The notes under the pieces are model-generated. The model saw only the letters and a list, made by a program, of their open reading frames with translations, had not been told where the DNA came from and ran no database searches. 64,000 bases of DNA, from the NCBI GenBank assembly GCA_964352855.1, contig CAYGTR010000003.1, forward strand, positions 1 through 64,000. Reading direction: 5' to 3'. This DNA comes from Litorimonas sp964352855. GTDB taxonomy: Bacteria > Pseudomonadota > Alphaproteobacteria > Caulobacterales > Maricaulaceae. A program made the position numbers and the translations under genes. Below are positions 16,051 to 25,221 of this stretch, in pieces (the first letter of the stretch is position 1; the number at the start of each line of letters is the position of its first letter).

Positions 16051-17598
16051 ATGACAAATCACGTCAAAATATTCGACACTACCTTACGCGACGGCGAGCA
16101 AGCGCCGGGCTTTTCTATGTCTGCAGGACAGAAGCTCCGCATGGCAAAAGCCTTGGAAGGTCTGGGGGTTGATATCATGGAGGCAGGTTTTGCCGCCGCC
16201 TCCCCCGGCGATTTCGAGGCCATTCAAACCATCGCGACCGAAGTCAAAGACAGCATTGTGTGCTCTCTCGCGCGCTGCAATGAAGGCGATATCCGTGCCA
16301 GTGGCGAAGCGATTAAACCCGCTGCGCAGGGTCGTATTCATACCTTCATCGCAACCTCACCGCTCCACCGTGAATATAAATTAAAAATGTCTAAGGATGA
16401 AATTGTGCGCCGCGCCGTTGCGGGTGTCGAGCTTGCCCGGCAATATACGGATGATGTTGAATTTTCCGCAGAAGACGCGATCCGAACGGAACGTGATTAC
16501 CTCAAACATGTTTGCGAAGCGGCCATTAAAGCAGGTGCCACGACCATCAACATTCCGGACACGGTGGGATATACCACGCCCGAAGAAATTCAGGATTTAT
16601 TTCAATTCCTGACCACACAGATTGAAGGCGCGGACAGCGTGACATTTTCTGCACATTGTCATGACGACCTCGGCCTCGCTGTTGCCAATTCTCTCGCCGC
16701 TTTGCGCGGCGGCGCACGGCAGGTGGAATGCGCGCTGAACGGGATTGGCGAACGCGCGGGCAATTGCGCAACCGAGGAAGTCATTATGGCCCTGCGTACG
16801 CGTCATGATTTTTTTAATCTTAACACACGGATTAAACCGCATGGCATCTATGCCGCGTCTAAATTACTCGCGACAATTACGGGCAATCCCGTACCGCGCA
16901 ATAAAGCCATTGTTGGTAAAAATGCCTTCGCCCATGAGAGCGGCATTCACCAACATGGCGTGCTCGCCAATCGGGAAACCTATGAAATCATGAAGCCCGA
17001 AGATGTGGGCGTCAGCACAGATAATCTTGTGCTTGGCAAACATTCGGGCCGTGCGGCCTTAAAAGACCGTGTGAAAAAGCTTGGCTTTGAATTGGGCGAT
17101 AATCAACTTCAAAATCTCTTTGTGCAATTCAAAGAACTGGCCGATGAGAAAAAGGAAGTTTTTGACGCGGATATCGAAGCCCTGATTTTAGGGGAAGCCA
17201 CAGGCACGGTTGGGCCTTGGTCGCTTGACAGTCTTTATGTCTCCGCCGGATCAGACAATGGACGACAACCCGTGGCAACGGTGAAGCTCAATCACGAAGA
17301 CGGCAAAACCGTCACCGCCGTCAAAGAAGCGGCCGGACCCGTCAATGCTGTTTTTCTCGCAATTTCCGAAGTGACGGGACAACCGCTCCACCTTGAGAGT
17401 TTTTCTGTGCAGTCGGTCTCAGAAGGCGAAGACGCGATGGCCGAAGCCTCTGTTATGGTCAGCACGGAATTTAATTCCTATCACGGGCGCGGAACCAGTA
17501 CAGACACCGTCCTCGCCGGTGCCCGCGCCTATCTCGATGTGATAAACCGCATAGAACGCCGTTCCGATCGCCAAAAAGCAATCGCGGCGCAGCATTGA
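16051..17598 (+). CDS. leuA: 2-Isopropylmalate synthase
   Basis: LeuA condenses 2-ketoisovalerate with acetyl-CoA, the first committed step of leucine synthesis. The 515-residue protein begins with the catalytic barrel motif IFDTTLRDGEQAPGFSM (metal-binding Asp and catalytic Arg). It has the metal-ligand histidines of SAHCHDDLGLAVANSLAALR near residues 199-218, and GKNAFAHESGIHQHGVL near 290-306. The C-terminal part (about 390-500) is the leucine-binding regulatory domain for feedback inhibition. It follows the palindromes and precedes a 133-base repeat element that separates it from leuC. Confidence 0.96.
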   Translation: MTNHVKIFDTTLRDGEQAPGFSMSAGQKLRMAKALEGLGVDIMEAGFAAASPGDFEAIQTIATEVKDSIVCSLARCNEGDIRASGEAIKPAAQGRIHTFIATSPLHREYKLKMSKDEIVRRAVAGVELARQYTDDVEFSAEDAIRTERDYLKHVCEAAIKAGATTINIPDTVGYTTPEEIQDLFQFLTTQIEGADSVTFSAHCHDDLGLAVANSLAALRGGARQVECALNGIGERAGNCATEEVIMALRTRHDFFNLNTRIKPHGIYAASKLLATITGNPVPRNKAIVGKNAFAHESGIHQHGVLANRETYEIMKPEDVGVSTDNLVLGKHSGRAALKDRVKKLGFELGDNQLQNLFVQFKELADEKKEVFDADIEALILGEATGTVGPWSLDSLYVSAGSDNGRQPVATVKLNHEDGKTVTAVKEAAGPVNAVFLAISEVTGQPLHLESFSVQSVSEGEDAMAEASVMVSTEFNSYHGRGTSTDTVLAGARAYLDVINRIERRSDRQKAIAAQH

Positions 17599-17630
17599 TG
17601 ATGAACATATTAGGTATAACACCTTCCTAC

Positions 17631-17763
17631 CCCTTCTCCCATGGGGAGAAGGTGGGCGCGAAGCGCTCGGTTGAGGGGCTCCAAGCCTTTCAGCTAAAGA
17701 ACCTTACAACATCTTGGAACCCCTCATCCGCCCTTCGGGCACATTCTCCCCATGGGAGAAGGG
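17631..17763. repeat. MITE-like palindromic intergenic repeat between leuA and leuC
   Basis: A 133-base element is itself an inverted repeat. The ends CCCTTCTCCC and GGGAGAAGGG match, and GAGGGGCTCCAAG (17673-17685) faces CTTGGAACCCCTC (17712-17724) with one mismatch. Each arm contains its own small palindrome (CCTTCTCCC-ATGG-GGAGAAGG at the left, TTCTCCCCATGGGAGAAG at the right). Similar CTTCTCCC...CCCTCATCCG...CTTCGGG elements are common between genes in alphaproteobacterial genomes. A decayed copy lies at 53306-53338. It ends 5 bases before the leuC ribosome-binding site. Confidence 0.85.
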
Positions 17764-17778
17764 AAATGGAGGCTTACT

Positions 17779-19188
17779 GTGCCTAAAACCCTTTTCGATA
17801 AAGTTTGGGACCGCCACATGGTGGTCGAAGAAACGGCGGCGCATCCGGCGACGCTTTATATTGACCTACACCTGATTCACGAAGTGACCTCACCACAGGC
17901 CTTTACGGTTTTGCGGGAGCGCGGCTTAAAAGTACGCCGCCCTGACCGCACTTTGGCAACGATAGATCATTCGACGCCGACTCTGATTAACGCCGATGGC
18001 TCCCGCCCCTTCGTGACAGAGCAGGCGGGTAAACAAGTCGAAATGCTTCTCTCCAACGCCCGCGAATATGGTATTGAAACCCATGGCTGGGAGTCGGAAA
18101 ATCGCGGTATCGTCCATGTAATGGGGCCTGAGCTCGGCGCGACACAGCCCGGCATGACGATCGTCTGTGGCGACAGCCATACGTCAACTCACGGGGCCTT
18201 TGGCGCGATTGCTTTTGGTATCGGTACAACACAAGTCGGGCATGTTCTCGCCAATCAATGTATCCTCATGCGTAAACCCAAAACCATGGCCATCCATGTG
18301 AATGGAGAGTTACAAAAGGGCGTGACACCCAAAGACGTCATCCTACATATCATCGCCGAGATCGGTGTCGGCGGCGGCACGGGCTATGCGCTTGAATATT
18401 GTGGTAATGTTTTTCGCGAAATGAGTATGGATGGCCGTATGACTGTCTGTAATATGTCCATCGAGGCAGGCGCGCGTTGCGGAATGATTGCGCCGGATGA
18501 GACCACATTTAATTATTTAAAAGGTCGAAAATTCGTGCCTGATGATTATGAGGCCGCTTGCGAAGAATGGGCTGCCCTCGCGACTGATGACGGCGCGACT
18601 TATGATAAGGAAGTCCACATCAAGGCCGAAGATATTCGCCCTATGGTCACCTATGGCACGCACCCCGGCATGGCGATGGCGATTGATGCCCTCGTTCCTG
18701 TGGCCATGGATGAAACCGAAGAAAAAGCACTCGACTATATGGCTGTCAAAGGCGGCGCCCCGATTACGGGTATCAAAGTGGACCGCGTCTTTATCGGCTC
18801 TTGCACGAACTCTCGCATGGAAGACTTGCGCGCCGCAGCGCGCGTGATGAATGGACGGCAAGTCGTGAGCGGGTTAAAAGCCATCGTCGTTCCTGGCTCT
18901 GAGTTAATTAAAAAACAAGCCGAAAAAGAAGGCCTGCACAATATCTTCACCACGGCAGGCGCAGAATGGCGCGAACCGGGATGTTCCATGTGTATTGCTA
19001 TGAATGGCGACAAAGCCGCACCAGGCGAATTAGTGGTCTCCACCTCCAACCGCAATTTCGCAGGACGCCAAGGGCCGGGTGCAAGGACAGTCCTCGCTTC
19101 CCCCGAAACCGCCGCCGCCGCCGCCGTCACAGGTGTCATTACCGACCCGCGTAGCTTGCCCACTTTTTTTGGGGGAGACGTGGCATGA
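17779..19188 (+). CDS. leuC: 3-Isopropylmalate dehydratase, large subunit
   Basis: LeuC, with LeuD, isomerises 2- to 3-isopropylmalate using a [4Fe-4S] cluster. The 469-residue protein carries the aconitase-family cluster cysteines in IGSCTNSR and in PGCSMC, plus the VCGDSHTSTHGAFGA substrate/cluster loop near residue 135. I start it at GTG 17779 because GGAGG lies 6 bases upstream and the protein then begins MPKTLFDKVWDRH, the usual LeuC start. An ATG at 17752 would put ten codons inside the repeat element. It overlaps leuD by 4 bases. Confidence 0.95.
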   Translation: MPKTLFDKVWDRHMVVEETAAHPATLYIDLHLIHEVTSPQAFTVLRERGLKVRRPDRTLATIDHSTPTLINADGSRPFVTEQAGKQVEMLLSNAREYGIETHGWESENRGIVHVMGPELGATQPGMTIVCGDSHTSTHGAFGAIAFGIGTTQVGHVLANQCILMRKPKTMAIHVNGELQKGVTPKDVILHIIAEIGVGGGTGYALEYCGNVFREMSMDGRMTVCNMSIEAGARCGMIAPDETTFNYLKGRKFVPDDYEAACEEWAALATDDGATYDKEVHIKAEDIRPMVTYGTHPGMAMAIDALVPVAMDETEEKALDYMAVKGGAPITGIKVDRVFIGSCTNSRMEDLRAAARVMNGRQVVSGLKAIVVPGSELIKKQAEKEGLHNIFTTAGAEWREPGCSMCIAMNGDKAAPGELVVSTSNRNFAGRQGPGARTVLASPETAAAAAVTGVITDPRSLPTFFGGDVA

Positions 19189-19769
19189 GTTTCGCTCCGC
19201 TAAAAACAGTGACGTCTAAAACACTTGTCCTGCCTGCTGAGAACATCGACACGGACCAAATCATTCCGGCGCGTTTCTTGACCGTCACGTCGCGCGACGG
19301 GCTTGGCAAACACGCCTTTAACGATTGGCGTTATCATGATGACGGAAGCGAGACGGATCATATTTTAAATTCAGAAGACGCCAAAGCCTGCCAGATATTA
19401 GTGGGCGGGCATAATTTTGGCTGTGGGTCCTCGCGTGAGCATGCGCCTTGGTCGCTTACAGATTACGGCATTCGTGTTGTGATCAGTTCTGAAATCGCTG
19501 ATATTTTTCTCGGTAATTCCTTAAAGAACGGCCTCTTACCCATCGTGATAGAAAAACGCGCCCATGACTGGTTGCTCGAGAATCCGGGCGCTGAGGTCAC
19601 AATTGATCTGGAGACCTGCGAAGTGCGCCTGCCGCGTAATGGCGGGACTTATCAATTCGAGATTGACAGTTTCTCCCGCCACTGCCTGATGCAGGGCGTG
19701 GATGAAATGGGATATTTACACATGCAAGAACACGCGATTGCAGCGTTTGAAGAAAAGATAAGTCATTAA
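19185..19769 (+). CDS. leuD: 3-Isopropylmalate dehydratase, small subunit
   Basis: LeuD is the swivel-domain subunit that completes the isopropylmalate isomerase active site. The 194-residue protein shows ENIDTDQIIPARFL near residues 20-33, LVGGHNFGCGSSREHAPWSL near 69-88 and the GNSLKNGLLPI segment. The start codon overlaps the leuC stop (ATGA), a sign of translational coupling that fits a 1:1 complex. The gene ends 2 bases before leuB. Confidence 0.96.
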   Translation: MSFAPLKTVTSKTLVLPAENIDTDQIIPARFLTVTSRDGLGKHAFNDWRYHDDGSETDHILNSEDAKACQILVGGHNFGCGSSREHAPWSLTDYGIRVVISSEIADIFLGNSLKNGLLPIVIEKRAHDWLLENPGAEVTIDLETCEVRLPRNGGTYQFEIDSFSRHCLMQGVDEMGYLHMQEHAIAAFEEKISH

Positions 19770-19771
19770 TT

Positions 19772-20824
19772 ATGGCCAATATTAATTTTACTTATTTGCC
19801 CGGTGACGGCATTGGCCCCGAAGTCGGAGATGCGGCGATTGCAGTCTTGAACGCTATTTGCGAAAAGTTTGGGCACAGGGTTTTACCCGAGTTTCACTTG
19901 GTCGGCGGCGCGGCGATTGATGCGCTAGGCTTACCCCTGCCCGCAGAGACATTTGAGTCTTGCGAACGCACGGGCGCAATATTGCTCGGCGCGGTCGGCG
20001 GCCCGAAATGGGATCATCTCAAAGGCGCCGATCGTCCTGAGCTTGGGTCTCTCTTACCTCTGCGCAAAAAGTTAAACCTCTATGCCAATATCCGCCCTTG
20101 CGCCCCCTTCCCTGCGTTGATTGACCATGCGCCCCTAAAACGCGAACGCCTCGAGGGGGTTGATTTTGTTGTGATGCGCGAACTGACGGGGGGAATTTAT
20201 TTTGGTGAGAAAGGCCGCGATAAAAAAGGGGCCTATGATGAGTGCCGTTATTCAGCGAGCGAAATACGCCGCATCGCCATTAAAGCTTTTGACCTCGCCC
20301 TGACGCGCCGCAAGAAAGTGACCTCTGTTGATAAATCCAATGTGTTGGAAACTTCCCGCCTCTGGCGAGAGACAGTGATTGATGTGGCGACAGATTACCC
20401 TGAGGTGGAATTAGAGCACCTTTTGATCGATGCCATGACCATGCATATGCTGACCCGCGCGCAAGACTTTGACGTTGTCCTCACGGAAAATATGTTTGGC
20501 GATATCCTGACCGATGAAGCCTCTGTCCTGTGTGGGTCTATGGGTGTCATTCCGTCTGCATCGCTCTCTGATGGGAAGACAGGCATGTATGAACCCATTC
20601 ACGGCAGCGCACCCGACATAGCCGGCCAAGGCAAAGCCAATCCTCTCGCCATGATTTTGTCAGCGGCTTGGATGCTGCGCCTTTCATTCGGTTTAGACAA
20701 TGAAGCCACTGCCATCGAGACAGCTGTCGAGGCGGCGTTGGAGCGAGGCCAAACAACAGGAGATCTGGGCGGCTCTTTAAGCACGGCAGAGGTCGGACAC
20801 TGGATTGCGGATTATGTCCGTTAA
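19772..20824 (+). CDS. leuB: 3-Isopropylmalate dehydrogenase
   Basis: LeuB oxidatively decarboxylates 3-isopropylmalate with NAD. The 350-residue enzyme begins with LPGDGIGPEVGDAAI and contains the substrate loop NIRPC, the RELTGGIYFGEKG motif, the active-site Lys in SVDKSNVLETSRLWR, and the metal-binding segment LTENMFGDILTDEAS. The C-terminal EPIHGSAPDIAGQGKANP block binds NAD. It starts 2 bases after leuD and overlaps ilvA by 11 bases, so the tail of the operon is tightly packed. Confidence 0.96.
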   Translation: MANINFTYLPGDGIGPEVGDAAIAVLNAICEKFGHRVLPEFHLVGGAAIDALGLPLPAETFESCERTGAILLGAVGGPKWDHLKGADRPELGSLLPLRKKLNLYANIRPCAPFPALIDHAPLKRERLEGVDFVVMRELTGGIYFGEKGRDKKGAYDECRYSASEIRRIAIKAFDLALTRRKKVTSVDKSNVLETSRLWRETVIDVATDYPEVELEHLLIDAMTMHMLTRAQDFDVVLTENMFGDILTDEASVLCGSMGVIPSASLSDGKTGMYEPIHGSAPDIAGQGKANPLAMILSAAWMLRLSFGLDNEATAIETAVEAALERGQTTGDLGGSLSTAEVGHWIADYVR

Positions 20825-22361
20825 TCTCACTTTTAATCTCCCGGTCAATCTTAATGATCTGAAGGCGCGCATCGAAGCGGCGGATGTCTATGGCTTAGCT
20901 AAACGCACACCCACGGAGCTTGCGCCGAAACTCTCAAAAGAGCTTGGTCAAAATATCTGGCTAAAACGCGAAGACCTGCAGGATGTCTTCTCATTCAAAA
21001 TTCGCGGTGCGGCTAATCGGATTGCAGGTTTGTCGGATGCGGAAAAAGCCAAAGGTGTCTGCGCGGCCAGTGCTGGTAATCATGCGCAAGGTGTCGCCGC
21101 TGCGGCACGGCACTACGGAACAAAAGCCATTATCTTTATGCCCGTGACAACGCCGCCGATTAAAGTCGAAAATGTCCAAGCTATGCGTGCGGAAACCCGT
21201 CTGATTGGCGATAGTTATGACGACGCCTGTGAAGCCGCCATTGCTTTTGCCCAAGAGAGCGGTGCCGTCTTCATTCATCCTTTTGATGAAATCGAAGTCA
21301 TCGCCGGACAAGGCACGGTCGGTAAAGAAATCTTGGAACAAATGCCACGGCCACCCGCCGCGATTTATGTCTGCACAGGTGGTGGCGGATTGGTTTCTGG
21401 CATTGCCGCTTGGGTGAAAGCGCTATCCCCTGAGACAAAAGTATATGCCGTCGAACCCGAAGGGGCCGCGACCTTAAAATCAGCCATAGAAGCCGGACAG
21501 CCGACAACCCTCAATCACGTAGACGGGTTTGCTGACGGCGTTGCTGTACGCACCATTGGCACGAACACATTCGATATAGCCTCGCGTCTCATTGATGGCT
21601 GTATCACCGTGTCTAATGATGAGATTTGCGCCGCTGTCAAAGATATATTTGAAGCCACACGCACCGTTGTGGAACCTGCAGGTGCGGTTGGGTTAGCAGG
21701 TATTCGCAAACATATCCAAGCAGGCCAAGCGCCAGAGGGCGATCTGATCGCGACCCTTTCAGGCGCCAATGTCAATTTTGACCGGATCGGCCATATGGTC
21801 GAACGGGCAGAATTGGGCGCGGGAGAAGAGATGTTATTTGCCGCAGCCATTCCTGAAAAACCGGGCGCATTTTTGAATTTCTGCAATGCCTTAGGTCATC
21901 GCACCGTGACCGAATTTAATTATCGCTATGCCGAGTCTGAGATAGCACATGTCTTGGTCGGGATTAAAACACAAGATCTGGAGGAACGCGCCGAAGTCGT
22001 TTCAGACATGGCCACCCATAACATTACGGTCACGGATTTATCTGGCGACCGCCTCTCTAAACGTCACCTGCGCCATATGGTGGGCGGTCGGGCAAGTGCG
22101 TCAATTCCTGAAGTTTTGTACCGGTTTGAATTCCCGGAACGTCCGGGAGCGCTTACAAATTTCCTAATTGCTCTGGATGCCCGTTGGAACATCAGCCTGT
22201 TCCATTACCGCAATCACGGTAGCTCTATGGGGCATGTCCTTTGCGGTTTTCAAACCCCCAATAATGATGTTTCCGAATTAGTAGCCAGTCTATCCAAAAC
22301 TGGCTACCCGATGGTAGAAGAAACAGGCAGCAAAGCCTATGAATATTTTTTGAGGGCTTAA
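20814..22361 (+). CDS. ilvA: Threonine dehydratase (biosynthetic, ACT-regulated)
   Basis: IlvA deaminates threonine to 2-oxobutyrate, the entry to isoleucine. The PLP lysine is Lys62 in SFKIRGAAN, followed by the SAGNHAQGVA and CTGGGGLVSGIA loops. Two ACT-like regulatory repeats in the C-terminal third (from about residue 335: EKPGAFLNFCNAL, then ERPGALTNFLIAL) mark the isoleucine-inhibited long form of 515 residues. I prefer ATG 20814, which overlaps the leuB stop, over a TTG at 20805. Placement at the end of the ilv-leu operon links Ile supply to the same control. It overlaps the convergent MBL gene by 4 bases. Confidence 0.95.
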   Translation: MSVNLTFNLPVNLNDLKARIEAADVYGLAKRTPTELAPKLSKELGQNIWLKREDLQDVFSFKIRGAANRIAGLSDAEKAKGVCAASAGNHAQGVAAAARHYGTKAIIFMPVTTPPIKVENVQAMRAETRLIGDSYDDACEAAIAFAQESGAVFIHPFDEIEVIAGQGTVGKEILEQMPRPPAAIYVCTGGGGLVSGIAAWVKALSPETKVYAVEPEGAATLKSAIEAGQPTTLNHVDGFADGVAVRTIGTNTFDIASRLIDGCITVSNDEICAAVKDIFEATRTVVEPAGAVGLAGIRKHIQAGQAPEGDLIATLSGANVNFDRIGHMVERAELGAGEEMLFAAAIPEKPGAFLNFCNALGHRTVTEFNYRYAESEIAHVLVGIKTQDLEERAEVVSDMATHNITVTDLSGDRLSKRHLRHMVGGRASASIPEVLYRFEFPERPGALTNFLIALDARWNISLFHYRNHGSSMGHVLCGFQTPNNDVSELVASLSKTGYPMVEETGSKAYEYFLRA

Positions 22362-23464
22362 GCTGCTATCGCTTTACGCCGAGCTTTATAAGTAAACTGT
22401 CCGGCATCGTTTAATCGCCGGGAAACAAGGCCTCTATTTTTCAGACAATTTAAATGCGCGATACTTTCGCCCACAGCCATAATGCGGTTGCCATCTGTAA
22501 TTTCGCGGCGGAACAGCACGGAATAAACGCCCGTCGCAAGGCGCGGGGTTTCGCAAAATTCTAATAGGCGCATCAGCGCTTTTTCGTGATGCTCTATCAA
22601 TTTATCCAAACGTTTATGGGCCCCGCGAAACGGGATGCCATGGGCCGGACCGATGAGGACATCTTCGGGCAGCCTTGCCCGTAATTTGTGGCATGAATCA
22701 ATCCAATCCTCGAGCGGATTACTCTCAGGCTCGGTTGGCCAAACAGAAACATTCGAGCTGATATTTGGCAGGAGCTGATCGCCCGTCAGGCAGAAATTTA
22801 GCTCTGGGCAATAGAGACAGGCATGTTCCGGCGAATGGCCAGACCCAATAATCACACGCCATTCGCGACCGCCAATCAATCCAAGCTCACCGTCGACAAG
22901 GCGGTCATAGCTTTGTGGCAATTCTGTAATCGCTTTACCAAACCCACCAAAACGTTGTTTGTAAAGTTCAATTTGAGGGCCTGTGAAACCTGCCTTTTTA
23001 TAAAATTTAAGGCTTTCGGGTGGAGCGGCACGTCCTGTATCAGCGGCCATTAAACGGCAGAGAAAATACTCCCCTCGTGTCATTAAAAGCGGTGCACCAA
23101 ATTCGCGGCAAATCCATCCGGCTAAGCCCGTATGATCCGGATGCAGATGTGTGCAGATGACGCGGTTAACGGGGCGCCCGCCCATCAACTCTTTAAAGTG
23201 CTTGCGCCAAATCTCTTTACTGTCGCGATTACCGATGCCTGTATCCACGATGACCCAACCGTCGCCGTCACGGATTACCCATAAATTAATATGATCTAAT
23301 CCCGCCATAGGCAGTGCGAAACGTAACCAAAAAACACCGTCCACAATTTCAATTGCTGATCCTGTTTTGGGAGCTTCCTCAACGATGAAATCAAGTTTCA
23401 GTCCTGATGATGTGCCGGGAACGAGGGATTGGTCAGGAGATGTTTTTTCAGCAGGTCGTGTCAT
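22358..23464 (-). CDS. Metallo-beta-lactamase-fold hydrolase
   Basis: A 368-residue MBL-fold protein with the metal-binding signature CTHLHPDHTGLAGW near residues 105-118. Further ligand positions fall in the GSGHSPEHACLY block and in GPAHGIPFRG. The C-terminal part (about 280-365) is helical and basic, as in glyoxalase II-like or LACTB2-type family members with an added winged-helix-like domain. The substrate cannot be assigned; thioesters or phosphodiesters are both possible. It overlaps ilvA tail-to-tail by 4 bases. Confidence 0.8.
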   Translation of the reverse strand: MTRPAEKTSPDQSLVPGTSSGLKLDFIVEEAPKTGSAIEIVDGVFWLRFALPMAGLDHINLWVIRDGDGWVIVDTGIGNRDSKEIWRKHFKELMGGRPVNRVICTHLHPDHTGLAGWICREFGAPLLMTRGEYFLCRLMAADTGRAAPPESLKFYKKAGFTGPQIELYKQRFGGFGKAITELPQSYDRLVDGELGLIGGREWRVIIGSGHSPEHACLYCPELNFCLTGDQLLPNISSNVSVWPTEPESNPLEDWIDSCHKLRARLPEDVLIGPAHGIPFRGAHKRLDKLIEHHEKALMRLLEFCETPRLATGVYSVLFRREITDGNRIMAVGESIAHLNCLKNRGLVSRRLNDAGQFTYKARRKAIAA

Positions 23465-23544
23465 GATTTATACATAGGGGAATATACGCCAAAATCTACA
23501 GGTCATTCTGCATGATGACTGTATGAAACTTATGAGAATATAAT

Positions 23545-23582
23545 CGCTCCTGACCACACGGGGCGCAATGGTGGCCAGGAGC
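23545..23582. other. Long hairpin between two minus-strand genes
   Basis: GCTCCTGACCAC (23545-23556) pairs with GTGGCCAGGAGC (23571-23582) with one mismatch and a 14-base loop. There is no T-run on either side. It lies downstream of the nitroreductase gene and about 80 bases upstream of the MBL gene start, so it may limit read-through or be a solitary intergenic palindrome. Confidence 0.45.
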
Positions 23583-23679
23583 TAGGTTGCGGCTCAAAAG
23601 CCTTCAACAAAATATGGTCTACGTTGCATTAAAATATTTGTCACGATACAAAACTGTTATAAACAGTGAATCTATAGAT

Positions 23680-24303
23680 TTAGTGGGGTTTCTGCGACCA
23701 ATGCGACACTATATCCACAATCTGAGGACGCGCTCTTTCCGGTGATGGTGTCTGGGTTGTGCCGATATAAATAAAACCGGCAATTTGTTCGCGCGCAGAT
23801 AAATATAAAGCATTCTGCACGTCATTATCATATGCAAACCATTCGGTGAGCCATTGTGCCGCAAAACCTTTCGCCTGCGCAGCGAGACACAGGTTAAAAC
23901 AAACAGCACCGGCAGATAGTTGCTGCTCCCAGATGGGTGTTCCTCGCACGCAATCAACAGGCGAAGAAATAACGCCTATCACAAGAGGAGCTCTTAAAAA
24001 TCGCTGGTTCTCAAACAGGACGCGATCAGACGGTGCATTTGGGTTGTCCCGTTTAAAGGCAGTAGCAATATTTTTGCCAAATTCAGCCCGGCTATCACCT
24101 TGAAAGAGGATAAAACGCCATGGGTTCAGTTTTCTATGGTCCGGCACACGGGCTGCAATTTCTAGTAAAGCCTGTAATTCTTTCGCATTTGGCCCGGGTC
24201 CCGTCATCGCTTTCGCCATGTTGGAACGGCGGCTTTTAAGAAATTCCAAGACCTCAGGGCGCTCTGTAGGAAGGGAGAAAGTCTTAATCGTCGTCTCTGG
24301 CAT
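23680..24303 (-). CDS. Nitroreductase-family flavoprotein
   Basis: A 207-residue flavin reductase-like protein. The N-terminal FMN phosphate-binding pattern is SRRSNMAKAMTGPGP near residues 22-36. ARVPDHRKLNPWRF near 46-59 is typical of the YdjA-like subgroup, and the GAVCFNLCLAAQAKGFAAQWLTEW segment forms the flavin pocket. YdjA-type enzymes use NAD(P)H to reduce nitro compounds; the natural substrate is unknown. I start it at ATG 24303, since starts further upstream would run into the divergent DUF1801 gene. Confidence 0.82.
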   Translation of the reverse strand: MPETTIKTFSLPTERPEVLEFLKSRRSNMAKAMTGPGPNAKELQALLEIAARVPDHRKLNPWRFILFQGDSRAEFGKNIATAFKRDNPNAPSDRVLFENQRFLRAPLVIGVISSPVDCVRGTPIWEQQLSAGAVCFNLCLAAQAKGFAAQWLTEWFAYDNDVQNALYLSAREQIAGFIYIGTTQTPSPERARPQIVDIVSHWSQKPH

Positions 24304-24346
24304 TCTCAAGGATACTCTTCTAAGGTTTATCATATCGACACACTCA

Positions 24347-24757
24347 ATGGATATAAACATGTCTGTCAAAAATACCATAGAAGGCTATCCCGAAAAGGTG
24401 CAGGATTATATCCTCGCTTTGCGCAGCCTCATATTAGATGTTGCGATTTCAGACACCCGCATTGGTAACTTAGAAGAGACTTTAAAGTGGGGAGAGCCTG
24501 CCTACCTCACACCTCAAACCAAAAGCGGCACAACGATACGACTGGCTTGGAAAGAGAAAAAACCTGAAAGAATTGGCGTATTCGTACATTGCCAAACGAC
24601 GCTAATCCAAGATTTCAAGGCCGCTTTTCCATATCAACTTAACTATGAAGGTAATCGTGCGATTTGGATTGACCTAGACATGCCCTTGAGAAAAGATATT
24701 TTGAAACTCTTTATTAGCAAGGCGCTGACGTATCATTTGGAAGACGAATTATCATGA
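24347..24757 (+). CDS. DUF1801 domain protein
   Basis: This 136-residue protein fits DUF1801: YPEKVQDYILALRSLILDVA at the N-terminus, then EETLKWGEPAYLTP, a pattern characteristic of this small alpha/beta fold of unknown function, and a C-terminal helical region. Two in-frame ATG codons (24347 and 24359) are possible starts; neither has a strong ribosome-binding site. It is divergent from the nitroreductase by about 43 bases and overlaps the RidA-family gene by 4 bases. Confidence 0.75.
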   Translation: MDINMSVKNTIEGYPEKVQDYILALRSLILDVAISDTRIGNLEETLKWGEPAYLTPQTKSGTTIRLAWKEKKPERIGVFVHCQTTLIQDFKAAFPYQLNYEGNRAIWIDLDMPLRKDILKLFISKALTYHLEDELS

Positions 24758-25221
24758 CTCCTGAAAACAAGCTCTCAGAACTTGGTCTCACCCTCCCCGA
24801 ACCCTCCGTGCCCGTTGCGAATTACGTACCTTATGTGATTAGTGGAAACCTCGTCTTTATTTCGGGTCAGATTTCAAAAATTGGGGACGAAGCCATTGGC
24901 GGACGTTTGGGGCAAGATCTTGATGTCAAACGCGGGCAATATGCGGCCCGCCTCTCTGCGCTTAACCTCATTGCGCAAATGAAAGCCGCTTGCGGAGGAG
25001 ACCTCTCCCGCGTGAAACGCATTGTAAAATTAGGCGGGTTTGTTCAGGCGACAGCTCAAGCCACAGAGGCGGATATACCGAAAGTCATCAATGGGTGTTC
25101 AGACCTCATGGTCGCCGTTTTTGGAGATGCCGGACGGCATGCACGTTTCGCTGTGAGTGCCCCAAGCTTACCCTTGGATGTGGCTGTTGAAATCGACGCT
25201 GTGGTCGAAATAGACATTTAA
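24754..25221 (+). CDS. RidA-family protein (YjgF/UK114)
   Basis: RidA proteins hydrolyse reactive enamine/imine intermediates such as those released by PLP dehydratases, including IlvA. This 155-residue member has the GNLVFISGQI core, a central helix in DVKRGQYAARLSALNLIAQ and RVKRIVKLGGFVQAT, with the C-terminal ARFAVSAPSLPLDVAVEIDAV strand pair. Canonical RidA has an Arg before the final hydrophobic motif; here RFAVSAPSLP resembles the longer RidA subfamilies, so deaminase activity is less certain. It is coupled to the DUF1801 gene and overlaps lysC tail-to-tail. Confidence 0.82.
   Translation: MTPENKLSELGLTLPEPSVPVANYVPYVISGNLVFISGQISKIGDEAIGGRLGQDLDVKRGQYAARLSALNLIAQMKAACGGDLSRVKRIVKLGGFVQATAQATEADIPKVINGCSDLMVAVFGDAGRHARFAVSAPSLPLDVAVEIDAVVEIDI

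Noticed and set aside
17752..17778. Upstream ATG start for leuC
   Set aside because: It would place the first codons inside the repeat element; GTG 17779 has GGAGG at the right distance and the usual LeuC N-terminus.
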